From NCBI RefSeq assembly GCF_002366715.1, contig NZ_DFBS01000008.1, positions 1-64,000 of the forward strand: a DNA stretch of 64,000 nt, written 5' to 3'. The position numbers and the translations under genes were made by a program. The notes beneath the pieces are model-generated. The model did not search any database. It was not told the origin of the DNA and was given only the letters and a program-made list of their open reading frames with translations. Every line of letters starts with the position of its first letter. Position 1 is the first letter of the stretch. This DNA comes from Halomonas sp. UBA3074 (GTDB taxonomy: Bacteria; Pseudomonadota; Gammaproteobacteria; Pseudomonadales; Halomonadaceae). This document shows positions 18,729 to 27,639 of this stretch, one piece after another.

Positions 18729-20564
18729 ATGCGACCTCGTTCTACCTTTTCAGGCCCTACTATTTCGGGCGCTTCATTGCTGGGCTTTGTACTTCCCAAT
18801 ACGGCTGGGCCGCGCTTAGCGCTGCTGCCAGTGGTGGCCGCATTATTTCTCGGCGGCTGCCAATCGACAGCGAGCCAGCAGGATGGCCCCTTGGGCACCT
18901 GGGCCGATGACCCCATGCATGAAGCGCCCCCTATCACGCGCGGGCTTGATGCCGCCGGTCTTAGCACCTTACTGGGGGCTGAGCTGGCCGGCCAGCGCGG
19001 CAATTATCGCCTTGCCAGCCAAGGTTATCTTGAAGCGGCGCAACGCTACCGCGAGCCAGCGCTTGCCGAGCGCGCAACGTTCGCTGCCCGCTTTGGCAAT
19101 GAAGCTGCTTTAGTCGAAGCGTCTGCGCTGCGCTGGCGTGAACTGGCTCCTCAAGCAGAAGCCCCTAACCGTCTGCTGGCGGCATTTTCATTACAGCGCG
19201 GCGATTGGCTCGACAGCCTCGAACAGCGGCTCGATATTGCCAACGCTGGCGGCCATGGCGATATAACGGCCTTTGCAGAAATTGCAGTGGCCGAAGAAGA
19301 CGCGCCTCTTACCCTCATTGTTCAGCAGCTACGCGACCACCTGGCGCAACCCAACGCCGACCAGCTAGCACACCATAGCGATGTATTGCTGGGCACCGCC
19401 TTGATTGAAGCAGCCCTTGGCGACACCACTGTTGCCCAGCGGCGCCTTGAGCAAGTCGCGCTGCTGGATCCTGAATCGGCCGCCTTGTGGTTGGTAAGGG
19501 CACGTCTTGCGCTAGAGACGGAAGACTACTCCGTTGCTCGAAAGGCGGCTCAGCAAGGCCTTCAGCTCGCCCCTGATGATGTGCGCTTTATCTTACTACT
19601 GGCCCAAGCAGAAATACGCCTTAACAATATTAGTGCCGCTGAAGTGCAGACCAACGCGCTTCTGGAAAGCCATGGCGGCAACCAGGATCTGCGTTTATCC
19701 CTGGCCCAACTGTATCTGGAAGAGGGCCACCCCGAACCCGCTCAGCGTTTGTTGCAGCCTTTGATTGGGCAGCCGGAGGTGCCGAATTTAGCCTATTTCC
19801 TGCTCGGTGCGATTACCCAGGCTCAGGGCGAGACCGATAACGCACTCCTCTATTACCGCCAAGTGAGCGAAGGGGATGAATTTTTGCCTGCTCGCGCGGC
19901 CGCAGCGCAAATGCTGGTGGAAGAAAACCGCCTGCTCGATGCCCGCGCCTTTCTGCGCATTGAGCGGATGCGCTTTGACAACTATTTCACTGAACTGGTG
20001 ATGCTCGAAGTCCAGTTACTGGACGAAATGAACCAGTCTACCGACGCCAACGCCTTACTGGATCGTGAAATCACCCGCACACCTGACGATGCCGCTCTGC
20101 TTTATATGCGCGCCATGCGCCGCTGGGAAGCAGGTGACATTGAGGGTATGGAGCGGGATTTACGCCAAGTGCTGCGCACCGACCCAAACAATGCCGAAGC
20201 GCTCAATGCGCTTGGTTATACGCTGGCAGACCTTAACCTGCCTGGGCGCCTGCAAGAGGCGTTTGACCTCATCGAGCGCGCTTACGAAGCCGACCCTGAC
20301 AACCCCGCCGTGCTCGATAGCATGGGCTGGGTGTACTTCCGCTTGGGCCAGCCCGAAGAAGCGCTTCTCTGGCTTGAAAGCGCTTATACCCAACTACCCG
20401 ACCAAGAGGTCGCTGCCCATTTAGCCGAGGTATTGCAGGCGCTGGGGCGTGAAGAAGAGGCACGCCGCCTGATCCAACAGATTATGCAGCGCACCAACTT
20501 GCATCCTCAGATCGACAACTTGCTTGAGCGCTATCCTGAACTAACACCGCCGGTGGCACTCTAA
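18729..20564 (+). CDS. TPR-repeat lipoprotein upstream of lolB
   Basis: 611 residues. A signal sequence with a long n-region ends in the lipobox LGGC, so Cys44 is probably lipidated and the protein outer-membrane attached. The rest is mostly tetratricopeptide repeats, visible as recurring A-x-x-x-Y/L-x-x-A-L patterns. The clearest are near residues 230-300 and 455-570 (ALNALGYTLADL, VLDSMGWVYFRLGQPEEAL). TPR lipoproteins at this position beside lolB are conserved in related bacteria and act as scaffolds; the partner is unknown. It is divergent from hemA. Confidence 0.9.
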   Translation: MRPRSTFSGPTISGASLLGFVLPNTAGPRLALLPVVAALFLGGCQSTASQQDGPLGTWADDPMHEAPPITRGLDAAGLSTLLGAELAGQRGNYRLASQGYLEAAQRYREPALAERATFAARFGNEAALVEASALRWRELAPQAEAPNRLLAAFSLQRGDWLDSLEQRLDIANAGGHGDITAFAEIAVAEEDAPLTLIVQQLRDHLAQPNADQLAHHSDVLLGTALIEAALGDTTVAQRRLEQVALLDPESAALWLVRARLALETEDYSVARKAAQQGLQLAPDDVRFILLLAQAEIRLNNISAAEVQTNALLESHGGNQDLRLSLAQLYLEEGHPEPAQRLLQPLIGQPEVPNLAYFLLGAITQAQGETDNALLYYRQVSEGDEFLPARAAAAQMLVEENRLLDARAFLRIERMRFDNYFTELVMLEVQLLDEMNQSTDANALLDREITRTPDDAALLYMRAMRRWEAGDIEGMERDLRQVLRTDPNNAEALNALGYTLADLNLPGRLQEAFDLIERAYEADPDNPAVLDSMGWVYFRLGQPEEALLWLESAYTQLPDQEVAAHLAEVLQALGREEEARRLIQQIMQRTNLHPQIDNLLERYPELTPPVAL

Positions 20565-20633
20565 CGCTACGTCACCCGACGGCGCCCCCTCATGTTACGC
20601 TTGCGCCGTCATTACCCAACATGGAGCCCGTTT

Positions 20634-21281
20634 ATGCCGACACTGATGTCCTTTCCGCTACGCTCACCTTCTCTCCCTGCCTATACGCGCTTGTGGGTAT
20701 TCGGCCTTGCCCTCTTGTTCCTGGCAGGGTGTGCTTCACAGGGCCCAGTGGATGAAAGCGGCCGACAAGCGGGTCAGTGGGAGCGTCAACAGGGTGATGT
20801 AGCAGCATTCGAGACTTGGACACTCGTCGGCAAAGCCGGACTGCGCACCCCCCAAGAGAACGTCAGCGCCAACCTTGACTGGAATCAGACCCCTTACTAT
20901 TTCCGCATGCTGATCAGCGGACCGTTTGGTGGTGGGCGCAATGTGCTTGAGGGCCGTGAAGGTCGCTTCTCACTCTCTAATAGCGACGGTCGCTTTGAGG
21001 CAGAAACCCCAGAAGCGCTGATGGAAGAGCAATTAGGCTGGTCGTTACCCGTCACGGCCATGCCCAACTGGGTGCGCGGCCTGCCCGGTGAAAATGAAAG
21101 CTACGAACTGGAAACCGATGAACTCGGCTTCCCCAGCCACTTGGCACAAGACGGCTGGGAAATCGATTACCGTGACTGGGAACAGTTTGAAGGCATGTGG
21201 CTGCCGCGCCGCTTAATCATGAACTACGACGATGTTCGCATTACGCTCGTGGTCAATCAGTGGCAAGCCAGCGACGAGTAA
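20634..21281 (+). CDS. lolB: Outer-membrane lipoprotein insertion protein LolB
   Basis: About 215 residues from the ATG at 20634, which GGAG precedes by seven bases; an in-frame ATG at 20592 has no ribosome site. The lipobox LAGC makes Cys33 the lipidated residue. The mature domain shows the LolB pattern (FETWTLVGKAGLR, ANLDWNQTPYYFRM, ISGPFGGG). LolB accepts lipoproteins from LolA and inserts them into the outer membrane. Position directly ahead of ispE and prs is the classic gammaproteobacterial order. Confidence 0.93.
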   Translation: MPTLMSFPLRSPSLPAYTRLWVFGLALLFLAGCASQGPVDESGRQAGQWERQQGDVAAFETWTLVGKAGLRTPQENVSANLDWNQTPYYFRMLISGPFGGGRNVLEGREGRFSLSNSDGRFEAETPEALMEEQLGWSLPVTAMPNWVRGLPGENESYELETDELGFPSHLAQDGWEIDYRDWEQFEGMWLPRRLIMNYDDVRITLVVNQWQASDE

Positions 21282-21295
21282 GGGTAATCGTTTCA

Positions 21296-22150
21296 ATGAA
21301 CGCGCAGCTGACATTACCGGCTCCCGCCAAGCTTAACCGCATGCTACACATCGTGGGTCGCCGGGAAGACGGCTACCACTCGCTGCAGACGCTCTTTCAG
21401 TTTATCGACCTGAATGATCATCTGACCCTGGCGGCTCGCGACGATGGCCACATCCAGCTCACTCAAGCGGTCACCGACGTACCCCACGATGATAATCTAA
21501 TCGTGCGTGCGGCTAGGTTGCTGCAGCGCCACAGCGGCACGGCGCTAGGAGCCACCCTTACGATTAACAAGCAGTTGCCCATGGGTGGCGGCCTAGGGGG
21601 CGGTAGTTCCAACGCGGCGACGACGCTGGTGGGGTTGAATCATCTCTGGCAATTGCATCTGTCGCTAGAGGAGCTGGCACGTTTAGGGTTACAACTGGGG
21701 GCCGACGTCCCCGTATTCGTGCACGGCCATAGCGCTTGGGCGGAAGGGATCGGGGAACAGCTGACGTCGGTGACGCTTGATACCCCCTGGTTCGTGATTA
21801 TTCACCCCGGCATAAGCGTGTCAACGCCCGGCATCTTCCAAGACCCGCAATTGACACGTGACAGCCGCCCCATTACTATGGCGCGCGCACTGCAGGGGGG
21901 AGCGCCGAAGTGGCGCAATGACTGTGAAGCCATAGTAAAGGAGCGTTATCCGCCAATCGCGGAAGCCCTTGATTGGCTAGCACAGTACGCACCTAGTCGG
22001 TTGACCGGCACGGGCGCTTGTTTGTTTGCTGCTTTTGAGACGCAGCAAGCAGCACAGGCAATCGCGCAATTAGCGGGTCAACGTTGGCCGACATGGGTAG
22101 CACACGGGCTCAACACCTCTCCCCTCCATGATGCTCTGGGCTATTTATAA
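21296..22150 (+). CDS. ispE: 4-diphosphocytidyl-2-C-methyl-D-erythritol kinase
   Basis: 285 residues from the ATG at 21296, fourteen bases after the lolB stop; the frame is open further upstream, but the family starts at this point (PAPAKLNRMLHIVGRREDGYH). A GHMP-family kinase of the MEP isoprenoid pathway. The ATP loop PMGGGLGGGSSNAA and the C-terminal LTGTGACLFA motif are intact. The last codons begin a 22-bp repeat that runs on past the stop. Confidence 0.97.
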   Translation: MNAQLTLPAPAKLNRMLHIVGRREDGYHSLQTLFQFIDLNDHLTLAARDDGHIQLTQAVTDVPHDDNLIVRAARLLQRHSGTALGATLTINKQLPMGGGLGGGSSNAATTLVGLNHLWQLHLSLEELARLGLQLGADVPVFVHGHSAWAEGIGEQLTSVTLDTPWFVIIHPGISVSTPGIFQDPQLTRDSRPITMARALQGGAPKWRNDCEAIVKERYPPIAEALDWLAQYAPSRLTGTGACLFAAFETQQAAQAIAQLAGQRWPTWVAHGLNTSPLHDALGYL

Positions 22151-22210
22151 TCCCGCTTTGGGCAATTTATAGTCCCGATCTGGGCTATTTACAGCCCCGC
22201 TCTGGGCAGC
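22136..22210. repeat. 22-bp imperfect tandem repeat across the ispE stop codon
   Basis: Units at 22136-22157, 22158-22179 and 22180-22201, with a partial fourth at 22202-22210. The first unit holds the last sense codons and the TAA of ispE, so the gene end is repeated three times before tRNA-Gln. Confidence 0.88.
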
Positions 22211-22242
22211 AAAAGCGCCCGGTCAGCGCGTTAGGTTATTGC

Positions 22243-22317
22243 TGGGGTATCGCCAAGTGGTAAGGCACCGCTTTTTGGTAGCGGCATTCCCAGGTTCGAA
22301 TCCTGGTACCCCAGCCA
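22243..22317 (+). tRNA. tRNA-Gln (TTG)
   Basis: 75 bases including an encoded CCA. The acceptor stem TGGGGTA pairs with TACCCCA. The anticodon loop CTTTTGGTA gives anticodon TTG. The T arm has GGTTCGAATCC. It lies between ispE and prs, as in other gammaproteobacteria. Confidence 0.97.
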
Positions 22318-22374
22318 ACCCAACAATGGCCTGCGTTTTTCCCCTGATTCCCAACACTGCAAAGGTGGCTGCGC

Positions 22375-23316
22375 GTGTCAAAATTGATGGTTTTTGCCGG
22401 GAATGCTAATCCCGCACTCGCTCAAAAAATTGCCGAGAGCTTAGACAGCCGTATGGGTAATGCTACGGTGGGTCAATTCAGCGACGGCGAAATCGCAGTC
22501 GAGATCAATGAGAACGTGCGCGGTAAGGATGTGTTCATCCTGCAGTCCACCTGTGCACCGACAAACGACAATCTAATGGAGTTGATTCTGATGGTCGACG
22601 CACTGCGTCGCGCCTCGGCAACTCGCATTACCGCTGTGCTGCCTTACTTTGGCTATGCACGCCAGGATCGCCGTGTACGCTCGGCGCGTGTGCCTATTTC
22701 CGCCAAAGTAGTGGCCGACATGATGGTCAAGGCAGGCGTTGACCGCGTGATGACCATGGATCTCCACGCAGATCAGATTCAAGGCTTCTTTGATGTGCCG
22801 GTCGACAACGTCTACGGCTCACCAATTTTGCTAGATGACATCGAGCGCCAGAATTACAGCGACCTCGTCGTGGTTTCTCCCGACGTAGGCGGCGTTGTTC
22901 GCGCACGTGCCATCGCCAAACAGTTGAATGCCGACCTCGCCATTATCGATAAGCGTCGCCCGCAGGCGAATCAAGCCCAGGTGATGCACATCATTGGTGA
23001 GATTGAAGGCCGCACCTGTGTGGTGGTCGACGACATGATCGACACTGCAGGCACGCTTTGCAAAGCCGGTGAAGCGCTCAAGGATCACGGCGCCAAGCGC
23101 GTTGTGGCCTATGCGACGCACCCGATCCTGTCCGGCCCAGCGGTTGATAATATTACCAACTCCGTACTGGATGAAGTGGTGGTGACCGACACCATCCCGC
23201 TCTCTGACATTGCACGTCGGAGCGGCAAAATTCGCCAGTTGAGCGTTGCGGGCCTAATCGCCGAAGCGATTCGTCGGGTCAGCAACGAAGAATCTGTCAG
23301 CGCGATGTTCCACTAA
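22375..23316 (+). CDS. prs: Ribose-phosphate pyrophosphokinase (PRPP synthetase)
   Basis: 313 residues, starting with GTG at 22375. It makes PRPP from ribose-5-phosphate and ATP for nucleotide, histidine and tryptophan synthesis. The [11 protein letters not shown] metal/ATP segment, the flexible catalytic loop region (KRRP) and the PRPP-binding loop [13 protein letters not shown] are all intact. No regulatory insertions. It lies downstream of tRNA-Gln and upstream of rplY. Confidence 0.98.
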   Translation: MSKLMVFAGNANPALAQKIAESLDSRMGNATVGQFSDGEIAVEINENVRGKDVFILQSTCAPTNDNLMELILMVDALRRASATRITAVLPYFGYARQDRRVRSARVPISAKVVADMMVKAGVDRVMTMDLHADQIQGFFDVPVDNVYGSPILLDDIERQNYSDLVVVSPDVGGVVRARAIAKQLNADLAIIDKRRPQANQAQVMHIIGEIEGRTCVVVDDMIDTAGTLCKAGEALKDHGAKRVVAYATHPILSGPAVDNITNSVLDEVVVTDTIPLSDIARRSGKIRQLSVAGLIAEAIRRVSNEESVSAMFH

Positions 23317-23412
23317 TCGCCTGACGATATAGCCCCCTTTTGGGGCCACGGAAACGTCGTCGTCTGGTCGCGGTCGGCGGCGTCTTCCTTACTTAAACTA
23401 AGAGGCAATTCC

Positions 23413-24057
23413 ATGTCTGATTTTATCCTGAAAGCCAGCGTTCGTAACGACCTGGGGAAAGGTGCGAGCCGCCGCCTGCGTCGTGCGAACCAGCAAGTAC
23501 CTGCCGTTGTATACGGTGGCGAAAAAGGCGCGCAGTCCATCTCTGTCGAAAAAACCGCTTTCTACAAAGCGATTGAAGATGAGTCTTTCTTCTCCTCCGT
23601 CATCAAGCTGATGATCGACGGCAAAGAAGAGCAAGTGGTTGTTCGTGACCTGCAGCGTCACCCTTTCAAGCCGCTGCTAACCCACGCCGACTTCCTGCGC
23701 GTTGATGCTACCCACGAAATCACCATGAACGTGCCGCTGCACGTGACGGGCGAAGAGAAGTGTGTAGGCATTAAAGACCAAGGCGGTGAACTGCACGTCC
23801 TGGCCAACGAAGTTGCGATCAGCTGCTTGCCGAAAGACCTGCCTGATTACTTGGAAATCGACATCTCTGATGTTGAAATTGGCACCACGCTGCACCTGTC
23901 TGACCTTACCCTGCCGGCTGGCGTCACATCTGTTGACCTGTCTCACGGTGAAGATCACGACAACGCCATTCTCAACGTCACCAAGATGAAAGAGCGTCTT
24001 GAAGAAGATGATGAAGAAGGTGAAAGCGAAGGCGAAGAAGATTCCAGCGCCGAGTAA
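23413..24057 (+). CDS. rplY: Ribosomal protein bL25, long CTC/TL5 form
   Basis: 214 residues. The N-terminal 5S-rRNA-binding L25 domain (about 1-95, with [10 protein letters not shown] and VVYGG) is followed by the CTC beta domain (about 100-190). The tail is strongly acidic, ending in runs of Glu and Asp, which is common in halophilic relatives. This is the general-stress Ctc form, longer than the 94-residue E. coli L25. A strong terminator follows. Confidence 0.97.
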   Translation: MSDFILKASVRNDLGKGASRRLRRANQQVPAVVYGGEKGAQSISVEKTAFYKAIEDESFFSSVIKLMIDGKEEQVVVRDLQRHPFKPLLTHADFLRVDATHEITMNVPLHVTGEEKCVGIKDQGGELHVLANEVAISCLPKDLPDYLEIDISDVEIGTTLHLSDLTLPAGVTSVDLSHGEDHDNAILNVTKMKERLEEDDEEGESEGEEDSSAE

Positions 24058-24124
24058 TCACGCAGCTAAGCATTCTACTACCGGGGCCATGCAGGCATGG
24101 CCCTTGTGTTGCTAGGATGATGTT

Positions 24125-24156
24125 AAAATCAAGCGCCCCGGCGCTTGATTTTTTTT
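24125..24156 (+). terminator. Rho-independent terminator after rplY
   Basis: A 12-bp perfect stem (24125-24136 with 24141-24152), four-base loop, and a run of eight T. The pth ribosome site and start come directly after, so pth needs read-through or its own promoter. A second small hairpin lies just upstream near 24083-24102. Confidence 0.9.
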
Positions 24157-24169
24157 GTGAGGTGAGACG

Positions 24170-24757
24170 ATGAGCCAGGTAACAGCCATTATTGGATTGG
24201 GTAACCCCGGCGCAGAGTATGATGCCACGCGACATAACGCTGGCTTCTGGTTGGTAGACGCGATTGCGCAGAGTGCCCATACAGAGCTGCGTCCGGAAAA
24301 GAAATTTTTCGGCCACTATGCGAAAATACGCCTGGGCGATCATGAGCTGCACCTACTCAATCCCGCCACCTTTATGAATCGTAGCGGTGCCGCAGTGGCA
24401 GCTTTGAGCCAATTTTTTAAACTGTCTCCTGAAAATTTGCTGGTCGCCCATGATGAGCTCGACCTTCCCCCCGGCCAAGCGCGCTACAAAACCGGCGGCG
24501 GGCACGGTGGCCATAACGGACTGCGTGACATTATTAGCGCGCTAGGCGATCAAAAACAGTTTCATCGGGTGCGCATCGGCATTGGCCACCCTGGCGAGGC
24601 ACGCCAAGTCACTAACTACGTATTGGGGCGCCCGGGCAAGGCCGAACAAGAAGCGATCGTTCGTGCCATGGATGAGTGCATTGCCACCTTACCACTAGCG
24701 CTAGCGGGGAACTGGTCCAAAGCAATGAACCAGTTACACAGCCTCAAGTCCGAATGA
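24170..24757 (+). CDS. pth: Peptidyl-tRNA hydrolase
   Basis: 195 residues. It recycles tRNA from peptidyl-tRNA released by stalled ribosomes. The N-terminal GLGNPGAEYDATRHNAGFW segment holds Asn12 and the catalytic His22. VAHDELDLPPG and GGHGGHNGLRD complete the active site. The ATG follows GAGGTGAG. Confidence 0.98.
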   Translation: MSQVTAIIGLGNPGAEYDATRHNAGFWLVDAIAQSAHTELRPEKKFFGHYAKIRLGDHELHLLNPATFMNRSGAAVAALSQFFKLSPENLLVAHDELDLPPGQARYKTGGGHGGHNGLRDIISALGDQKQFHRVRIGIGHPGEARQVTNYVLGRPGKAEQEAIVRAMDECIATLPLALAGNWSKAMNQLHSLKSE

Positions 24758-24861
24758 ACTTCGCCGAAAGCTGTTTTGTTACGCCGGTGGCTGACGGCTA
24801 GCGCATCTCGTAGAATGGCGATTACTTTTACGCCCTATCACTTTATCTCCAGGAACATTTT

Positions 24862-25953
24862 ATGGGTTTCAATTGCGGCATCGTCGGTCTGCCCAACGTC
24901 GGCAAGTCGACACTATTTAATGCACTGACGAAGTCAGGCATCGATGCAGAAAACTTCCCTTTCTGCACCATTGAGCCGAACGTCGGCATCGTTCCGATGC
25001 CGGACCCACGTCTTGATAAACTCGCTGAGATCGTCAAGCCGCAAAAAGTGCTGCCGACCACCATGGAGTTCGTGGACATCGCGGGCTTGGTCGCAGGCGC
25101 TTCGAAGGGCGAAGGCCTGGGCAACAAATTCCTGGCTAACATCCGCGAAACTCAGGCGATTGCCCACGTGGTGCGCTGCTTCGATAACGATAATGTTATT
25201 CACGTCGCCAACCAGGTCGACCCTCGCGCGGATATTGAAACCATCAATTTAGAGCTGGCTCTGGCTGACCTGGATACCGTCGAAAAAGCCAGCCAGCGCT
25301 TGGTCCGGTCGGTAAAAGGCGGTGACAAAGACGCTGTTGCCACCAAGGCAATCCTTGACCGCATCCAACCCCATGTAGCGGAAGGCCTGCCGCTACGTAG
25401 CTTTGGTTTGAGCGAAGAAGAGCAGCGTCAGGTGAAGAGCTTCGGCTTTTTGACCCTCAAGCCCACCATGTACATCGCCAACGTTAATGAAGACGGTTTC
25501 GAGAACAATCCTTACCTGGATATTGTGAATGAAATCGCCGCCGAGGAAGGCGCGCTGGTAGTGCCTGTGTGCAATCAGTTGGAAGCTGAAATTGCCGAGC
25601 TGGACGATGAAGAGCGCTCCATGTTCCTCAGCGAGATGGGCATGGAAGAACCGGGCCTTGATCGCGTCATTCGCGCTGGGTACTCCCTGCTGGGTCTACA
25701 AACCTATTTTACTGCCGGTGTTAAAGAAGTTCGCGCCTGGACAGTGAAAGAGGGTGCCACGGCCCCAGAAGCCGCTGGTGTGATTCACACTGATTTCCAG
25801 AAAGGCTTTATCCGTGCTGAAGTCGTCGCCTATGACGATTTTGTCACGCTCGGTGGCGAGCAAGGCGCTAAAGATGCGGGCAAATGGCGCCTGGAAGGTA
25901 AAGAGTACATCGTCAAAGATGGCGATGTGGTGCACTTCCGCTTTAATGTATAA
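24862..25953 (+). CDS. ychF: Redox-regulated ATPase YchF (OLA1 family)
   Basis: 363 residues, as in E. coli. A ribosome-associated Obg-family P-loop ATPase. The Walker [10 protein letters not shown] is at the N-terminus. The G4 position reads NVNE rather than NKxD, which gives ATP preference. The C-terminal TGS/ubiquitin-like domain includes the conserved [10 protein letters not shown] segment. Pth-YchF adjacency is conserved across gammaproteobacteria. Confidence 0.98.
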   Translation: MGFNCGIVGLPNVGKSTLFNALTKSGIDAENFPFCTIEPNVGIVPMPDPRLDKLAEIVKPQKVLPTTMEFVDIAGLVAGASKGEGLGNKFLANIRETQAIAHVVRCFDNDNVIHVANQVDPRADIETINLELALADLDTVEKASQRLVRSVKGGDKDAVATKAILDRIQPHVAEGLPLRSFGLSEEEQRQVKSFGFLTLKPTMYIANVNEDGFENNPYLDIVNEIAAEEGALVVPVCNQLEAEIAELDDEERSMFLSEMGMEEPGLDRVIRAGYSLLGLQTYFTAGVKEVRAWTVKEGATAPEAAGVIHTDFQKGFIRAEVVAYDDFVTLGGEQGAKDAGKWRLEGKEYIVKDGDVVHFRFNV

Positions 25954-25985
25954 GCGGAAGGCTCACGGCGGGCGGCAATAAAATA

Positions 25986-26014
25986 TTGACGAAAATCAGT
26001 TTTGTCAGTATCAT
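25986..26014 (+). promoter_or_regulatory. Sigma-70 promoter of tRNA-Met
   Basis: TTGACG (25986-25991) and TATCAT (26009-26014) with a 17-base spacer. They are followed by a C-rich discriminator of the kind seen at stringently controlled stable-RNA promoters; the tRNA begins at 26030. Confidence 0.8.
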
Positions 26015-26029
26015 TCGCCCCCGTTGAAA

Positions 26030-26106
26030 GGCTACGTAGCTCAGCTGGTTAGAGCACATCACTCATAATGATGGGGTCCCCTGTTCAAATCAGGGCGTAG
26101 CCACCA
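26030..26106 (+). tRNA. tRNA-Met (CAT), elongator type
   Basis: 77 bases with encoded CCA. The acceptor GGCTACG pairs with CGTAGCC. The anticodon arm CATCACTCATAATGATG gives CAT. It closely resembles the E. coli elongator Met tRNA, rather than the initiator (no unpaired position 1) or the Ile-CAT type. Confidence 0.95.
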
Positions 26107-26116
26107 AAGCATATAG

Positions 26117-26150
26117 AAAAGCCCGCTAATAGTTTGTTAGCGGGCTTTTT
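26117..26150. terminator. Bidirectional terminator between tRNA-Met and apeB
   Basis: A 13-bp perfect stem (26117-26129 with 26137-26149), seven-base loop, and T run on both strands. It serves the tRNA on + and apeB on -. Confidence 0.9.
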
Positions 26151-26181
26151 GCTTTTCTCGACCTGGGCTAGGCCAACACGA

Positions 26182-27501
26182 TCAGCTCAGCGTTGATCGG
26201 TTTAAAAACAGCGTTAAAGCGCGGGTTAAATACTCCACATCTTTCGTACCCGCGGTCTCCCGAACCGAGTGCATCGCCCACTGGGGCACGCCGACATCAA
26301 TGGTCGGCACACCTAACTCCGTGGCGGTGATCGGACCAATGGTGCTGCCACAGCCCATATCGGCCCGTGTCACAAACGACTGCACCGGCACATCGGCCTC
26401 ACGGCACACATCACGAAACAGCGCACCTGTTACGCTATTGGTAGCGTAGCGCTGGCTAGCATTGACCTTGATCACCGGGCCGCCGTTGATCGCTGGGCCG
26501 TGGCGTTCATCGTGCTTGTCACGGAAGTTAGGATGTAGCGCGTGGGCGTTATCGCAAGAGATCATCAGCGACGACTGAATGAGTTGAATGAGCGACTCGT
26601 CATTGCCCTTCTCGCCATCCTTGCCGCCTAGCTGGCTGTTAATACGCGTGAGCACATCTGCCAGAAAAGGACCTTGGGCGCCGCTGGCGCTGGCACTGCC
26701 CACTTCCTCGTGGTCATTGGCGACTAACAGGGCGCCTTGGCTACCATCGCTGTCCAACAGCGCTTCCAACCCCATAAAACAGGAAAGCAGATTATCCAAC
26801 CGGGCGCTCGCCACCAGCTCCTGCTTGACGCCCACCAGCGATGGCGGCTGCACATCATAAAAGCCCAGCTCGAAATCGACGACTTCCACGGCACGCAAGC
26901 CATGCTGCTCCTCGAGCCATTGCGCTACGAGCTCAACGAACGTGGCCGCCTCACTCTGCATCAACACTGGCGCCATTTGCGTCTGGGCATTGAGTGGGCG
27001 TCCGCTGTTCACATCCCGGTCCAGATGGATCGCTAAGCTGGGGATAGTGGCAATAGCACGATCGATATTGAGCAACACGCTTTCTAGACGCCCATCGGCG
27101 TGACGCACATGGACGCGTCCTGCCAAACCCAAATCACGATCAAACCAAGGGGCGAGCAGCACGCCACCGTATACTTGAACGCCTAACTGCAGCCAGCCCG
27201 CAGAACGCTGAGTGGCGTTGGGCTTTAGATGCAAACCAGGGCTATCAGTGTGCGCCCCCAGCATGCGCAATGCGGTTAAAGGTGACGTAGGTAGTTGAAA
27301 AGCAATGATGGCTGAGTCATTTCGGGTAACGTAGTAACGTTTACCCGGCGCCAGATGCCAGTTCGCCTTCTCTTCCAGGCGCTGAAAACCGGCTTGCTCC
27401 AATCGCGAAGCCATATTGCTCGTGGCGTGCCAGGGTGTCGGGGAATGACGCAAAAAGTCACATAGACGCGTTAAACGATCAGCGTTGAAAGTCTCGGACA
27501 T
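26182..27501 (-). CDS. apeB: M18-family aminopeptidase (ApeB type)
   Basis: 439 residues. A dodecameric cytoplasmic zinc aminopeptidase of family M18, which prefers acidic or hydrophobic N-termini. Metal and catalytic motifs are GAHTDSPGLHLKP, VANDHEEVGSASASG and the C-terminal ADMGCGSTIGPI segment. Length fits Pseudomonas ApeB. It is divergent from prc. Confidence 0.95.
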   Translation of the reverse strand: MSETFNADRLTRLCDFLRHSPTPWHATSNMASRLEQAGFQRLEEKANWHLAPGKRYYVTRNDSAIIAFQLPTSPLTALRMLGAHTDSPGLHLKPNATQRSAGWLQLGVQVYGGVLLAPWFDRDLGLAGRVHVRHADGRLESVLLNIDRAIATIPSLAIHLDRDVNSGRPLNAQTQMAPVLMQSEAATFVELVAQWLEEQHGLRAVEVVDFELGFYDVQPPSLVGVKQELVASARLDNLLSCFMGLEALLDSDGSQGALLVANDHEEVGSASASGAQGPFLADVLTRINSQLGGKDGEKGNDESLIQLIQSSLMISCDNAHALHPNFRDKHDERHGPAINGGPVIKVNASQRYATNSVTGALFRDVCREADVPVQSFVTRADMGCGSTIGPITATELGVPTIDVGVPQWAMHSVRETAGTKDVEYLTRALTLFLNRSTLS

Positions 27502-27639
27502 TGAAATCCTCGTAACAGTAATGATTGAGTCTCATAGCGCAGGCGACCTGCTACAATACTCCCTCGGCCTACGCAACTCATGGGTCAAATGCGAGTCTAG
27601 GGAAGAATGAGTGTACACAAATCCGGGAGAGCTTGACTG

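Noticed and set aside
22136..22210. 22-bp repeats as a possible CRISPR
   Set aside because: Units are directly adjacent with no spacers.
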